Positions 18,169 to 27,324 of a stretch of DNA of 41,541 nucleotides are shown here, piece after piece. A program made the translations under genes and the position numbers. The stretch is from positions 1 through 41,541 of the forward strand of contig NZ_JAFMOS010000633.1 of the NCBI RefSeq assembly GCF_019049755.1, written 5' to 3'. The stretch's first letter is position 1. The number at the start of each line of letters is the position of its first letter. Source of the DNA: Rahnella perminowiae (GTDB lineage Bacteria; Pseudomonadota; Gammaproteobacteria; Enterobacterales; Enterobacteriaceae). The notes under the pieces are model-generated. The model ran no database searches and was not told the DNA's origin. It saw only the letters and a program-made list of their open reading frames with translations.

Positions 18169-20451
18169 ATGTCCAAATCACCCTCTAAAGTCACCAAGAA
18201 AAGTGAGTTAAAACCGGTAAGCCGCGCCCCCGCCACGGGCATTGAGTCTTCGCAGCCAGGCCTGGGGGATCTTGCCCCCGCGGATCGTGCTTATCAGCCT
18301 TCAGCACAACCTACACCGCCAGGAAAAGAACCGACAGCTTCCGGCAGCGCCAGGAGTCCGAAAAATAGCAATACCAAACTTGATGCATTAGAACACCACC
18401 GCAAAAATGGAGAAAAACAGCCGCTGACCACCAATCAGGGCACCAAAATTGCCGATGACCAAAATTCGCTGAAAGCCGGAAGCCGCGGTCCGACACTGCT
18501 TGAAGATTTCATCCTGCGCGAAAAAATCACTCACTTTGACCATGAGCGCATCCCGGAACGTATCGTTCATGCGCGCGGTGCGGCAGCGCACGGTTATTTT
18601 CAGCCATACCGCAATATGAAAGATGTCACCAAAGCCAGTTTCCTTTCAGACCCCGAAAAGAAAACCCCGGTTTTTGTACGATTTTCTACTGTTCAGGGGT
18701 CCCGCGGCTCGGCAGATACCGTACGTGATATCCGCGGCTGGGCGACCAAATTTTATACGGATGAAGGGATTTACGATCTGGTGGGTAACAATACGCCAGT
18801 GTTCTTTATTCAGGATGCACATAAATTCCCTGACTTTGTCCACGCGGTCAAACCTGAACCGCATAATGAAATCCCGCAAGGCGCGAGTGCGCATGATTCC
18901 TTCTGGGATTACGTTTCTCTGCAACCGGAAACGCTGCATAATGTTTTCTGGGCGATGTCTGACCGCGGCATTCCGCGCAGTTACCGCACGATGGAAGGTT
19001 TCGGCATTCATACGTTCCGCTTTGTGAATGCCGAAGGGAAAGCCACTTTTGTCCGTTTCCACTGGAAACCGGTGGCCGGAAAAGCGTCTCTGTTATGGGA
19101 TGAAGCACAGAAACTGGCGGGGAAAGACGCGGATTTTCACCGCCGTGATTTGTGGGAAGCCATCGAAGCCGGAGATTATCCGGAATACGAACTGGGGGTT
19201 CAGTTGATCCCGGAAGAAGACGAGTTCAAATTTGATTTCGACTTGCTCGACCCGACTAAACTCATTCCCGAAAAGCTGGTGCCCGTAGAACTGATCGGCA
19301 AAATGGTGCTTAACCGTAACCCCGATAATTTCTTTGCTGAAACCGAGCAAGCCGCGTTCCATCCCGGACATATTGTGCCGGGCATAGATTTTACCAATGA
19401 TCCGTTGTTACAGGGGCGTTTGTTCTCTTACACCGATACGCAAATCAGCCGTCTTGGCGGGCCAAATTTCCATGAAATTCCGATCAACCGGCCGACATGT
19501 CCTTTCCATAACTTCCAGCGTGACGGTATGCACCGCCAGGATATTGATACCAATCCGGCAAACTACGAGCCGAATTCCATCAACAATAACTGGCCAAGGG
19601 AAACGCCTCCGGCAGCATCCGGCGGCGGCTTTGAAAGTTACCCTGAGCGTATTGGTGCAGAAAAAATTCGTCAGCGCAGCCCGTCATTTGCCGAATATTA
19701 TGCCCATCCGCGCCTGTTCTGGCTGAGCCAGACAGCGGCGGAGCAGGATCATATTATCGGGGCCTTCTCATTTGAATTATCGAAAGTGGCGCGGCCTTAT
19801 ATCCGCGAGCGGGTGGTGGATCTGTTGGCGCATGTTGATCAGCCGCTGGCGCAAAAAGTGGCGAAGAATCTGGGTATTACCCTTTCCGCAGATACTCTGA
19901 ATATCAAACCGCCGAAGCCGGTGAATGGCCTGAAAAATGATCCGTCGCTGAGTTTGTATGCCAGCGGTAAAGGCACGCTCAAAGGACGTCAGGTGGCAAT
20001 ATTATTGGGGGAGGGCGTGAAAGCGGCAGATGTTCTGGAAACGTTGCAGGCGCTTCAGGTCGCAGGCGTCCATCCTAAACTGCTGGCCAGTCATTTAGGC
20101 AATGTAACTGCCGATGATGGCTCCACGTTGCCGGTTGATGCAACCTTTGCCGGGGCGCCTTCCATCACCGTGGATGCGGTGATTGTTCCGCACGGACATA
20201 TCGATGCACTGCTCATGAACGGCGATGCGCGGCATTACGTGCTCGAGGCCTACAAGCACCTGAAAGTCGTAGGCCTAAGTGGCGATGCACGCCGCTTCAA
20301 ATCACTGCTGGGGTTGACGGATGACGTGCCGGAAGAGGGCATTGTCGAAGGTGAAAAAGCGGAGGGAGCATTACTGAAAACGTTCCTGAAAGAAATGCTC
20401 AAACACCGGATCTGGTCACGCAGTGCGTTGGCAGAGGCTGTGCCTGCCTGA
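18169..20451 (+). CDS. katE: KatE, catalase HPII
   Basis: A large-subunit monofunctional haem catalase that converts hydrogen peroxide to water and oxygen in the cytoplasm. It has 760 residues (753 in E. coli HPII). The first 80 residues are a low-complexity Pro/Ser/Lys-rich arm. The catalase core carries the essential H134 ([11 protein letters not shown]), N207 (VGNNTPVFF) and haem-ligand Y421 (RLFSYTDTQ), all six positions later than in E. coli. The last 150 residues form the flavodoxin/DJ-1-like domain specific to large catalases. The start [11 protein letters not shown] has GAGGAG upstream. The stop codon lies inside an 18-base tandem duplication. In E. coli katE is elsewhere on the chromosome; here it separates dlhH from udp. 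Confidence 0.97.
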   Translation: MSKSPSKVTKKSELKPVSRAPATGIESSQPGLGDLAPADRAYQPSAQPTPPGKEPTASGSARSPKNSNTKLDALEHHRKNGEKQPLTTNQGTKIADDQNSLKAGSRGPTLLEDFILREKITHFDHERIPERIVHARGAAAHGYFQPYRNMKDVTKASFLSDPEKKTPVFVRFSTVQGSRGSADTVRDIRGWATKFYTDEGIYDLVGNNTPVFFIQDAHKFPDFVHAVKPEPHNEIPQGASAHDSFWDYVSLQPETLHNVFWAMSDRGIPRSYRTMEGFGIHTFRFVNAEGKATFVRFHWKPVAGKASLLWDEAQKLAGKDADFHRRDLWEAIEAGDYPEYELGVQLIPEEDEFKFDFDLLDPTKLIPEKLVPVELIGKMVLNRNPDNFFAETEQAAFHPGHIVPGIDFTNDPLLQGRLFSYTDTQISRLGGPNFHEIPINRPTCPFHNFQRDGMHRQDIDTNPANYEPNSINNNWPRETPPAASGGGFESYPERIGAEKIRQRSPSFAEYYAHPRLFWLSQTAAEQDHIIGAFSFELSKVARPYIRERVVDLLAHVDQPLAQKVAKNLGITLSADTLNIKPPKPVNGLKNDPSLSLYASGKGTLKGRQVAILLGEGVKAADVLETLQALQVAGVHPKLLASHLGNVTADDGSTLPVDATFAGAPSITVDAVIVPHGHIDALLMNGDARHYVLEAYKHLKVVGLSGDARRFKSLLGLTDDVPEEGIVEGEKAEGALLKTFLKEMLKHRIWSRSALAEAVPA

Positions 20452-20478
20452 TTTGCTGTTCCTGCCTGATTTGCTGTA
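20443..20478 (+). repeat. 18-bp tandem duplication across the katE stop codon
   Basis: Two adjacent units, 20443-20460 and 20461-20478, agree at 17 of 18 bases (CCTGCCTGATTTGCTGT plus T or A). Because 18 is a multiple of three, the second copy repeats the end of the protein (VPA-stop) in the same frame. Confidence 0.9.
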
Positions 20479-20487
20479 GCTGGAAAG

Positions 20488-20517
20488 CAGGCAACCTCCG
20501 GTAACGGAGATTGCCTG
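20488..20517 (+). terminator. Hairpin downstream of katE, probable terminator
   Basis: The arms CAGGCAA and TTGCCTG pair outside a single mismatch, and CTCCG/CGGAG pair inside around a GTAA loop, a stable GNRA-type tetraloop. It is followed by TTCAGGTTTC rather than a solid T-run, so termination efficiency is uncertain. Confidence 0.6.
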
Positions 20518-20547
20518 TTCAGGTTTCAGTGAAATGCACCTTTATTT

Positions 20548-20563
20548 TGTGATGAGTGTCACA
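20548..20563. promoter_or_regulatory. CRP site 1 (distal) of the udp promoter
   Basis: TGTGA-TGAGTG-TCACA is a perfect CRP core. The symmetry extends to nine bases on each side (ATTTTGTGA / TCACAAAAT). The centre is 52 bases upstream of the second CRP site. Confidence 0.8.
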
Positions 20564-20599
20564 AAATAAATGTATGCGCAATTCAAGTTGTTACATCAT

Positions 20600-20615
20600 A
20601 GTGACGACCGTCACG
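20600..20615. promoter_or_regulatory. CRP site 2 (proximal) of the udp promoter
   Basis: AGTGA-CGACCG-TCACG keeps 8 of 10 core positions of the CRP site. With site 1, the 52-base spacing matches the paired CRP arrangement known at CytR-regulated promoters such as udp and deoP2, where CytR binds between the two. The interval contains GTTGTTAC and TGCGCAAT, which loosely resemble CytR half-sites. Confidence 0.6.
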
Positions 20616-20636
20616 AAATAACGCCACAATGTTGAG

Positions 20637-20642
20637 TACAGT
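20637..20642 (+). promoter_or_regulatory. Candidate -10 element of udp
   Basis: TACAGT matches 4 of 6 consensus positions and would give a start near 20649, which puts the proximal CRP site at about -41.5, as in class II CRP promoters. Confidence 0.4.
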
Positions 20643-20694
20643 TGCCGGGTGTTCCTCCTGCCAATAAATGACCTTACACACCGAGGAGTTTGTT

Positions 20695-21456
20695 ATGTCT
20701 CAGCCCGAAGTTTTCCATCTTGGCCTGGCCAAAAAAGATTTAAACGGCGCGTCGCTGGCGATTGTTCCCGGCGATCCTGAGCGCGTAGAAAAAATTGCCA
20801 AACTGATGGAGAATCCGGTTCGTCTGGCCTCCCACCGCGAATTTACCTCATGGCGTGCTGAGCTTGATGGCAAATCTGTGATTGTTTGCTCAACCGGTAT
20901 CGGCGGGCCTTCTACCTCCATCGCAGTGGAAGAACTGGCACAGCTGGGGATCCGTACTTTCCTGCGTGTCGGCACAACGGGTGCGATCCAACCACATATC
21001 AATGTCGGTGACGTGCTGGTCACGACCGCTGCCGTTCGTCTTGATGGCGCGAGCCTGCACTTTGCGCCGATGGAATTCCCTGCGGTAGCCGATTTTGCCT
21101 GCACTACCGCGCTGGTTGCGGCGGCAGAAGCCGTGGGAGCCGCGACACACATTGGCGTTACTGCATCTTCTGACACGTTCTATCCGGGTCAGGAACGTTA
21201 TGACACTTACTCCGGCCGTGTTGTCCGTCGCTTCAAAGAATCGATGAAAGAATGGCAGGAAATGGGCGTCATGAACTACGAAATGGAATCCGCGACTCTG
21301 CTGACCATGTGTGCAAGCCAGGGGCTGCGCGCCGGGATGGTTGCCGGTGTTATCGTGAACCGCACGCAGCAGGAAATCCCTAATGCGGAAACCATGAAAA
21401 AGACCGAAAGCCATGCAGTGAAGATTGTTGTCGAAGCGGCCCGCAGACTGCTTTAG
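20695..21456 (+). CDS. udp: Udp, uridine phosphorylase
   Basis: Udp cleaves uridine with phosphate to uracil and ribose-1-phosphate in pyrimidine salvage. It has 253 residues from the ATG at 20695, the E. coli length. That start has GAGGAG seven bases upstream; the ATG at 20668 would add nine unconserved residues. Family features are the phosphate-binding stretch GDPERVEKI near the N-terminus, [16 protein letters not shown], the [10 protein letters not shown] loop, and [13 protein letters not shown], which binds ribose. The gene is preceded by two CRP sites in the spacing used for CRP/CytR control and followed by a strong terminator at 21490, so it is probably a single-gene unit. Confidence 0.97.
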   Translation: MSQPEVFHLGLAKKDLNGASLAIVPGDPERVEKIAKLMENPVRLASHREFTSWRAELDGKSVIVCSTGIGGPSTSIAVEELAQLGIRTFLRVGTTGAIQPHINVGDVLVTTAAVRLDGASLHFAPMEFPAVADFACTTALVAAAEAVGAATHIGVTASSDTFYPGQERYDTYSGRVVRRFKESMKEWQEMGVMNYEMESATLLTMCASQGLRAGMVAGVIVNRTQQEIPNAETMKKTESHAVKIVVEAARRLL

Positions 21457-21489
21457 TCCCTGTAAAACTAAAACAACCACATCTTATCA

Positions 21490-21516
21490 ACGGGCCTCTG
21501 ACGGCCCGTTTTTTTG
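21490..21516 (+). terminator. Intrinsic terminator of udp
   Basis: ACGGGCC / GGCCCGT, a perfect seven-base stem with a six-base loop, is followed by eight T residues. It lies 34 bases after the udp stop. Confidence 0.92.
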
Positions 21517-21610
21517 CTCTGTTAAGCAGATCTGTTAAGGTCATGTTAGTAATCCATCTGGAATAATTGATGTATTCCCTTCCGGATCTCTGACACAAGG
21601 AACTGCATTT

Positions 21611-22138
21611 TTGACTGTTCACGACCTTCTTGAGTACACCACTACCTTCATTCGTGCCCATCAGGTGTGGGCTGCGCCGATCGTTTTTTTTCTGGCCTTT
21701 GGTGAATCGCTGGCATTCCTTTCCCTGCTGCTTCCGGCAACGTTTATCTTGTTGGGGCTCGGTGCGCTGATTGGCGAAACCGGCATACCGTTCTGGCCCA
21801 TCTGGGCAGCCGCCGCTGCGGGGGCTTTCCTGGGCGACTGGCTTTCTTACTGGATTGGTGCCCGTTATCAGGATCGTGTTGGCAATTTCTGGCCTTTCTC
21901 CCGTCATCCGCAAATGTTGGTTCGGGGGCATGCTTTCTTTGAAAAATGGGGCATGCCGGGGGCCTTTATCGGCCGCTTTTTTGGCCCGCTTCGCGCCGTT
22001 GTGCCACTGGTTGCTGGCATCTGCGGTATGCCGCAAAAGTATTTCCAGATTGCGAATGTGACCTCGGCACTTATCTGGGCTTTCGGCATTCTGGCACCCG
22101 GTGCGTTTGGCATTCAGTGGCTGAGCCGCTGGTTTTAA
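21611..22138 (+). CDS. DedA-family inner membrane protein
   Basis: A 175-residue polytopic membrane protein of the DedA (SNARE-associated/VTT) superfamily, thought to act in lipid carrier or phospholipid handling at the membrane. The family signatures are visible: FGESLAFLSLLLPAT near residues 29-43, the GDWLSYWIGARYQ helix in the middle, and the conserved arginine motif GRFFGPLRAVVPLVAG near residues 120-135. About five hydrophobic segments follow. The start is a TTG at 21611 with AAGGA nine bases upstream; no ATG or GTG fits as well. Which DedA subfamily it belongs to I cannot say. In E. coli udp is followed directly by rmuC, so this gene is an insertion relative to that genome. The specific function is unknown. 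Confidence 0.85.
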   Translation: MTVHDLLEYTTTFIRAHQVWAAPIVFFLAFGESLAFLSLLLPATFILLGLGALIGETGIPFWPIWAAAAAGAFLGDWLSYWIGARYQDRVGNFWPFSRHPQMLVRGHAFFEKWGMPGAFIGRFFGPLRAVVPLVAGICGMPQKYFQIANVTSALIWAFGILAPGAFGIQWLSRWF

Positions 22139-22146
22139 ATCCTGCC

Positions 22147-22183
22147 CTCTGTCGTTGCCCGTCGCAAGGGGGCAAATACAGAG
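22147..22183 (+). terminator. Imperfect hairpin after the DedA gene, possible terminator
   Basis: The outer arms CTCTGT / ACAGAG and inner arms TTGCCC / GGGCAA are separated by a two-base mismatch. A short TTTTT run occurs seven bases after it. Confidence 0.45.
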
Positions 22184-22295
22184 AAATTCCTTTTTGGAAG
22201 ACGTCTCGCAAAGGTTCAATGCAACAGAAAATAGACTGGACATCCATACAGCCTGACATTACCTTGGCCGCAAGAGACTTGAAGAGGGAAATCAC

Positions 22296-23864
22296 GTGGA
22301 TATCAGCATTCTGACTGCCCTGGGGGCAGGGTTAATTGGCTTACTCTTAGGATGGCTGATTGCCAGTTTGCGCCAACAGCAACAACAGACGGAGTATGAA
22401 ACGCAACGCCGTTTGCTGGAACAATCGCTGGAACAGCTTAAAACGGAAAATGATACGCACAAAATCGAGCGGCAATCAGGCCAGCAGCAACTGCGTGAAG
22501 CTGAACTTGAGCTGCGAAAACTGCACAGTCTGCAGGCGGCCAGCCAGGAAAAATTACAACTTCTTGTCCACTGGCAAAACGAGTGTGACCAACTCAATCA
22601 GGAACTGCGTGCGCAGCGGGAAATCAACAGTGCGCAGGAAGCTGAGTTGCGTGAGGTTTCGACCCGTCTGGACGAAACCCGCATGGCGGCTGAAGAAAAG
22701 CAGCGTCTGCTGATTAACAGCGAACAGCGCCTGAGCAGCCAGTTTGAAAACCTGGCTAACCGGATTTTCGAACAAAATGGCCGTCGTGCCGATGAACAGA
22801 ACAAGCAAAGTCTCGATAAGTTACTGCTGCCGTTGCGTGAGCAACTGGATGGTTTCCGCCGCCAGGTGCAGGACAGCTTCGGGCAGGAAGCCCGTGAGCG
22901 ACATACGCTGGCGCATGAGATCCGCAATTTACAGCAACTGAATGTGGAGATGGCACGCGAAGCCGTCAACCTGACTAAAGCTCTGAAAGGTGATAATAAA
23001 ACGCAGGGCAACTGGGGTGAAGTGGTTCTGAGTCGCGTGCTCGAGGCTTCCGGTTTACGCGAAGGGCATGAATACCAGACGCAGGTCAGCGTGCAGGTGG
23101 ATAGCAACAGCCGGATGCAACCTGATGTGGTCGTACGGTTACCGCAGAATAAAGACGTGGTGATTGACGCCAAAATGACGCTGGTTGCGTATGAGCGTTA
23201 TTTCAACAGTGAGGATGACAGCGAGCGGGAAGCGGCACTCAATGAACATATTGCCTCAGTGCGCGGACATATCCGCCTGCTCGGGCGCAAAGATTACCAG
23301 CAACTTCCCGGTCTGCGCAGCCTCGATTATGTGCTGATGTTTATCCCCGTTGAGCCTGCTTTTCTGTTGGCTATCGACCGGGAGCCCGAATTGATCAGCG
23401 AAGCGCTTCGCCACAATATTATGTTGGTCAGCCCGACGACCTTGCTGGTGGCGCTACGAACGATCAGCAACTTGTGGCGCTATGAGCATCAGAGTCAGAA
23501 CGCCAAACGTATCGCCGATCGCGCGGCCCGTCTTTACGACAAACTGCGACTGTTTGTGGATGACATGGAGTCGATGGGACAAAGTCTCGACAAAGCGCAG
23601 GGAAGTTATCGATCCGCGATGAATAAACTCTCGCAAGGCCGTGGTAATCTTATCGGGCAGGTGGAAAGTTTTCGCGCGCTGGGTGTTGAAGTTAAACGAC
23701 CTATCAGTCCCTCTCTGGCTGAAATAGCGAAAGCGGAAAACGAACCTGAAGACACCGCATCTCTGCCCGATACCTCTGATGCGGAAGAAGAACAGACGCT
23801 GAACCCGGGTGAGTTAACCGCTCACGAGCAGGCATTGCTCTCAGAGGGGCCGCATTGTGTGTGA
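22296..23864 (+). CDS. rmuC: RmuC, recombination-limiting protein
   Basis: RmuC limits recombination between short inverted repeats and contains a nuclease-like fold in its C-terminal half. It has 522 residues (E. coli 475). An N-terminal membrane helix (about 4-24) is followed by a long Gln/Glu/Leu-rich coiled coil to about residue 230. The conserved domain then shows KGDNKTQGNWGEVVL, MQPDVVVRLPQNKDVVIDAK and GLRSLDYVLMFIPVEPAF, the RmuC core with the restriction-endonuclease-like DAK motif. The extra length comes mostly from the coiled coil and an acidic C-terminal tail. The start is a GTG with GAGGGA eight bases upstream. A membrane-anchored form is expected. Confidence 0.93.
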   Translation: MDISILTALGAGLIGLLLGWLIASLRQQQQQTEYETQRRLLEQSLEQLKTENDTHKIERQSGQQQLREAELELRKLHSLQAASQEKLQLLVHWQNECDQLNQELRAQREINSAQEAELREVSTRLDETRMAAEEKQRLLINSEQRLSSQFENLANRIFEQNGRRADEQNKQSLDKLLLPLREQLDGFRRQVQDSFGQEARERHTLAHEIRNLQQLNVEMAREAVNLTKALKGDNKTQGNWGEVVLSRVLEASGLREGHEYQTQVSVQVDSNSRMQPDVVVRLPQNKDVVIDAKMTLVAYERYFNSEDDSEREAALNEHIASVRGHIRLLGRKDYQQLPGLRSLDYVLMFIPVEPAFLLAIDREPELISEALRHNIMLVSPTTLLVALRTISNLWRYEHQSQNAKRIADRAARLYDKLRLFVDDMESMGQSLDKAQGSYRSAMNKLSQGRGNLIGQVESFRALGVEVKRPISPSLAEIAKAENEPEDTASLPDTSDAEEEQTLNPGELTAHEQALLSEGPHCV

Positions 23865-23975
23865 TTCAATGCGTGAATCTTCGCAATATGTTGAATCACC
23901 ATCGGTGATGGGGCTTTCGAACGGGTTCTGATACACTTCTCCCCAAGAGTTCGACTGAAAAAGCAGGCATAAATA

Positions 23976-24731
23976 ATGGAAAAGCAGACGCCGGAAACCA
24001 CCCATTTTGGTTTTCGTACAGTAGCCAAAGATGAAAAACAGGAAATGGTGGCAGAAGTCTTCCATTCCGTTGCGGCAAAATATGATTTGATGAATGACCT
24101 GATGTCTTTTGGTATTCATCGCATCTGGAAACGCTTCACAATTGATTGCAGCGGTGTCCGTCAGGGACAACGTGTGCTGGATCTGGCCGGTGGTACGGGC
24201 GATCTGACCGCAAAATTCTCCCGTCTGGTGGGTGAGAAAGGCGAAGTCGTTCTGGCGGATATCAACGATTCCATGTTGAAGATGGGGCGCGAAAAGCTGC
24301 GCAATCTCGGCATCGTTGGCAACGTCAGTTACGTTCAGGCGAATGCCGAGGCCCTGCCGTTCCCGGACAATTATTTTGACTGCATCACCATCTCTTTCGG
24401 TCTGCGTAATGTGACTGAAAAAGAGAAGGCGCTGCGCTCCATGTTCCGTGTCCTCAAGCCGGGCGGCCGTCTGCTGGTATTAGAATTCTCCAAACCGGTG
24501 TTCAAACCGCTGAGCAAAGCTTATGACACCTATTCCTTCCATATTTTACCGCGTATAGGTGAACTGGTTGCGCATGATGCGGAAAGCTATCGTTATCTGG
24601 CTGAATCAATTCGTATGCATCCGGATCAGGAAACACTGAAAGGAATGATGGCAGACGCAGGTTTTGAAAATGTGACTTATCACAACCTGACTGGCGGCAT
24701 CGTGGCGTTACATCGGGGTTTCAAATTCTGA
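23976..24731 (+). CDS. ubiE: UbiE, C-methyltransferase of ubiquinone and menaquinone synthesis
   Basis: UbiE uses S-adenosylmethionine to add the ring C-methyl group to demethylmenaquinol and to the ubiquinone intermediate 2-polyprenyl-6-methoxy-benzoquinol. Its 251 residues equal the E. coli enzyme. The SAM-binding motif I is [11 protein letters not shown] (about 68-78), with the downstream motifs [20 protein letters not shown] and [15 protein letters not shown]. The start [13 protein letters not shown] is conserved, with AGG about nine bases upstream. It is the first gene of the ubiE-ubiJ-ubiB unit, with one base before ubiJ. The 111-base upstream region holds a small ATCACC/GGTGAT inverted repeat and no clear promoter. 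Confidence 0.97.
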   Translation: MEKQTPETTHFGFRTVAKDEKQEMVAEVFHSVAAKYDLMNDLMSFGIHRIWKRFTIDCSGVRQGQRVLDLAGGTGDLTAKFSRLVGEKGEVVLADINDSMLKMGREKLRNLGIVGNVSYVQANAEALPFPDNYFDCITISFGLRNVTEKEKALRSMFRVLKPGGRLLVLEFSKPVFKPLSKAYDTYSFHILPRIGELVAHDAESYRYLAESIRMHPDQETLKGMMADAGFENVTYHNLTGGIVALHRGFKF

Positions 24732-24732
24732 T

Positions 24733-25353
24733 ATGAGTATGCCGATGTTGTTAACGCCGTTACTGACTGCCGCTATCGAGACGCCGCTTAATTACCTGCT
24801 TTTCAGAGATCGCAGCATGAAGGCGGCACGGACACGTCTGGCCGGCAAAGTTCTGCGTGTCGAATTGCAGGAACTGAGTACACCCCTGACGTTTGTATTC
24901 AGTGAACACAAAATTGATGTGCTCGGACAATGGGATGGGGCGGCGGATTGCACTGTCACCTCGAAACTGTCAGTGCTGCATAAGTTACGTGATCGCCAGC
25001 AGTTGTCGCCAATGATGCGTAGTGGCGGGCTGGTGGTTGATGGTGATATCGCCGTGGTTCAGCAATTTTCTGCATTGCTGGATATGGCGGAAATTGAGCC
25101 TGCTGAGTTTCTGGCACCCTATATCGGTGATATTGCGGCACAGGGCGTGAGCCAGGCTGTGCAGGGGGCTTTCAGCTTTCTGCAAAAAGGGCTGAAACAT
25201 CAGCAGAGCTATGTAGCGCAAACGCTGACGGAAGAGTGGAAAATGGCACCCGGTCCGCTGGAAGTTGTCTGGTTTAGTGATGAGGTTTCCGCACTGGTGG
25301 GCGAACTGGATGCGCTGGATAAACGAATCAAAAAACTGGAGGATAAACCGTGA
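24733..25353 (+). CDS. ubiJ: UbiJ, ubiquinone biosynthesis accessory protein (SCP2 fold)
   Basis: An accessory, lipid-binding component of the soluble ubiquinone-biosynthesis complex. It has 206 residues (E. coli 201) and an N-terminal SCP2-like domain that could hold the hydrophobic intermediates. Matching segments include [41 protein letters not shown] and [16 protein letters not shown]. The C-terminus is a short coiled coil ([15 protein letters not shown]). It starts one base after ubiE and its stop overlaps the GTG start of ubiB by four bases (GTGA), so the three are translationally linked. In E. coli the 3' part of this gene is reported to encode an sRNA (EsrE); I cannot judge that from this sequence alone. 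Confidence 0.92.
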   Translation: MSMPMLLTPLLTAAIETPLNYLLFRDRSMKAARTRLAGKVLRVELQELSTPLTFVFSEHKIDVLGQWDGAADCTVTSKLSVLHKLRDRQQLSPMMRSGGLVVDGDIAVVQQFSALLDMAEIEPAEFLAPYIGDIAAQGVSQAVQGAFSFLQKGLKHQQSYVAQTLTEEWKMAPGPLEVVWFSDEVSALVGELDALDKRIKKLEDKP

Positions 25354-26981
25354 CGCCTAGGGAAATGCGACGTTTATATCTGATTATCCGCATGTTTCTG
25401 ATCTACGGCCTTGACGAACTGATCCCTAAAATCCGCTTAACGTTACCGCTGAGAATGGGGCGTTATCTTTTTTTCTGGTTACCTCATCGTCATAAAGAAA
25501 AACCGTTGGGTGAGCGCATGCGTCTGGCACTGGAACAACTTGGACCGGTATGGATCAAGTTCGGTCAGATGATGTCGACACGCCGCGATCTTTTCCCTCC
25601 GCAAATTGCCGATCAACTGGCTTTGCTCCAGGACCATGTTCCGCCGTTTGATGGCGCAAAAGCCCGTCAGCAAATTAATGCTGCGCTGGGTGGCCCGCTG
25701 GAAACCTGGTTTGATGAGTTCGACCAGACACCGCTGGCATCTGCGTCGATTGCTCAGGTGCATACAGCGATCCTGAAAGAAAACGGCAAACCAGTGGTGC
25801 TCAAAGTTATCCGCCCGGATATTTTACCGACCATTGTTGCGGACATCCGTTTGATGTCGCGTCTTGCTGGCTGGTTGCCGATTCTGTTGCCAGATGGCCG
25901 CCGTTTGCGTCCGCGTGAAGTGGTGCGCGAGTATGAAAAAACGCTGCTTGATGAACTGAATCTGTTACGTGAAGCCGCGAATGCCATTCAGCTTCGTCGT
26001 AACTTTGAAGGGAGCCCGATGCTGTATGTGCCGGAAGTTTATCCGGATTATTGCAGCGAACAACTGATGGTGATGGAACGTATTTATGGGATCCCTGTTT
26101 CTGATATTGAGGCGCTGAAAAAGCAGGGCACCAATATGAAATTGCTGGCGGAGCGCGGTGTGCAGGTCTTCTTCACTCAGGTTTTCCGCGACAGTTTCTT
26201 TCATGCCGATATGCATCCGGGCAATATTTTTGTGAGCTACGAAACGCCGGAAGATCCTTGCTACATAGGCATTGATTGCGGCATAGTTGGTTCGCTCAAC
26301 AAGGAAGACAAACGCTATCTGGCGGAGAATTTCATCGCGTTCTTTAATCGCGATTACCGCAAAGTGGCGGAGTTGCATGTCGATTCCGGCTGGGTCCCGC
26401 GTGATACCAACGTTGAAGAATTCGAATTTGCGATCCGGACAGTGTGTGAACCGATTTTTGAGAAACCGCTGGCGGATATTTCCTTCGGTAACGTATTGTT
26501 AAATCTGTTTAATACGGCTCGCCGTTTTAATATGGAAGTCCAGCCTCAGCTGGTGTTGCTGCAAAAGACACTGTTGTATGTCGAAGGCCTCGGGCGTCAG
26601 CTTTATCCTCAACTGGATTTGTGGACAACGGCGAAACCTTTCCTCGAAAGCTGGGTTCGTGATCAGGTTGGCCTGCCAGCGATGATCCGTGCACTGAAAG
26701 AGCGTGCGCCGTTCTGGATTGAGAAAATGCCTGAACTGCCAGATTTGGTTTATCAGAGCCTGCAGCAGCACAAGCTGTTGCAATACAACATTGAGAAACT
26801 TTCCTCCCAGATTCATAACCAGAGTTCCCGTCAGGGACAGTCTCGTTATTTGTTGGGAATGGGTGCGACGCTGTTGTTGAGCGGAACCCTTTTACTGTTA
26901 GGCGGCGTTAAGGTTTACCCCGCTTGCCTGATGGCGGCAGGTGTTGTTTCATGGTTAATCGGATGGAAACGCGCCAGCTAA
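25350..26981 (+). CDS. ubiB: UbiB, atypical kinase-like protein of ubiquinone synthesis
   Basis: A membrane-anchored member of the UbiB/ADCK kinase-like family needed for ubiquinone synthesis; an ATPase role in handling lipid intermediates is proposed. It has 543 residues (E. coli 546). The family-specific KxGQ motif is K70-Q73 ([16 protein letters not shown]). The Ala-rich nucleotide loop appears as [10 protein letters not shown], and the catalytic loop as HADMHPGN followed by GIDCGIVG. Two C-terminal transmembrane helices (about 500-518 and 522-540) anchor it. The start is GTG, overlapping the end of ubiJ. The tat genes follow after 73 bases, a stretch containing a small TGCCGT/ACGGCA hairpin at 27002-27019. 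Confidence 0.97.
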   Translation: MTPREMRRLYLIIRMFLIYGLDELIPKIRLTLPLRMGRYLFFWLPHRHKEKPLGERMRLALEQLGPVWIKFGQMMSTRRDLFPPQIADQLALLQDHVPPFDGAKARQQINAALGGPLETWFDEFDQTPLASASIAQVHTAILKENGKPVVLKVIRPDILPTIVADIRLMSRLAGWLPILLPDGRRLRPREVVREYEKTLLDELNLLREAANAIQLRRNFEGSPMLYVPEVYPDYCSEQLMVMERIYGIPVSDIEALKKQGTNMKLLAERGVQVFFTQVFRDSFFHADMHPGNIFVSYETPEDPCYIGIDCGIVGSLNKEDKRYLAENFIAFFNRDYRKVAELHVDSGWVPRDTNVEEFEFAIRTVCEPIFEKPLADISFGNVLLNLFNTARRFNMEVQPQLVLLQKTLLYVEGLGRQLYPQLDLWTTAKPFLESWVRDQVGLPAMIRALKERAPFWIEKMPELPDLVYQSLQQHKLLQYNIEKLSSQIHNQSSRQGQSRYLLGMGATLLLSGTLLLLGGVKVYPACLMAAGVVSWLIGWKRAS

Positions 26982-27054
26982 ACAAATTGTTTTAAATCGA
27001 ATGCCGTTTGCGGACGGCAATGAATGTGGTTCCTTCCTATTTGAGGTGAAAATA

Positions 27055-27321
27055 ATGGGTGGTATTAGTATTACAAAAATCCTAATCCTCGTTGTTCTTG
27101 TAGTACTGCTGTTCGGTACGAAGAAACTGCGTGGTCTGGGCGCTGATTTGGGTGCATCGATCAAAGGTTTTAAAAAAGCCATGAGTGATGACGACACTCA
27201 GCCAAAACCTAAAGACGCTGACATTCCTCCTAATGACGCTGATTTCGTAGCCAAGTCTGTTGAAAGCAAGCCAGAAACGAAAGCAGAAGACACCAAGAGC
27301 CAAAACAAAGAGCAGGTATAA
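27055..27321 (+). CDS. tatA: TatA, twin-arginine translocase pore subunit
   Basis: TatA forms the oligomeric element of the Tat system, which exports folded proteins. It has 88 residues (E. coli 89). A short N-terminal transmembrane helix (about 4-20, [17 protein letters not shown]) is followed by the FGTKKL hinge, an amphipathic helix ([17 protein letters not shown]) and a polar disordered tail. The start at 27055 (MGGISITK) has GAGGTG upstream; the reading frame continues 18 codons further left but without family similarity. First of tatABC, with three bases to tatB. Confidence 0.96.
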   Translation: MGGISITKILILVVLVVLLFGTKKLRGLGADLGASIKGFKKAMSDDDTQPKPKDADIPPNDADFVAKSVESKPETKAEDTKSQNKEQV

Positions 27322-27324
27322 GCC

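Noticed and set aside
22199-22206. Perfect met box AGACGTCT upstream of rmuC
   Set aside because: Only a single unit is present. MetJ needs at least two adjacent boxes, the flanking 8-mers do not match, and rmuC has no methionine link. An 8-base match is expected by chance about once in a window this size.
21380-22243. Open frame of 287 codons on the minus strand across the udp end and the DedA gene
   Set aside because: It spans the udp terminator and is antisense to two recognised genes; composition and lack of a start signal point to chance.
22598-23173. Minus-strand open frame within rmuC, Ser/Cys/Arg-rich
   Set aside because: Shadow of the rmuC coiled-coil codons; no family features.
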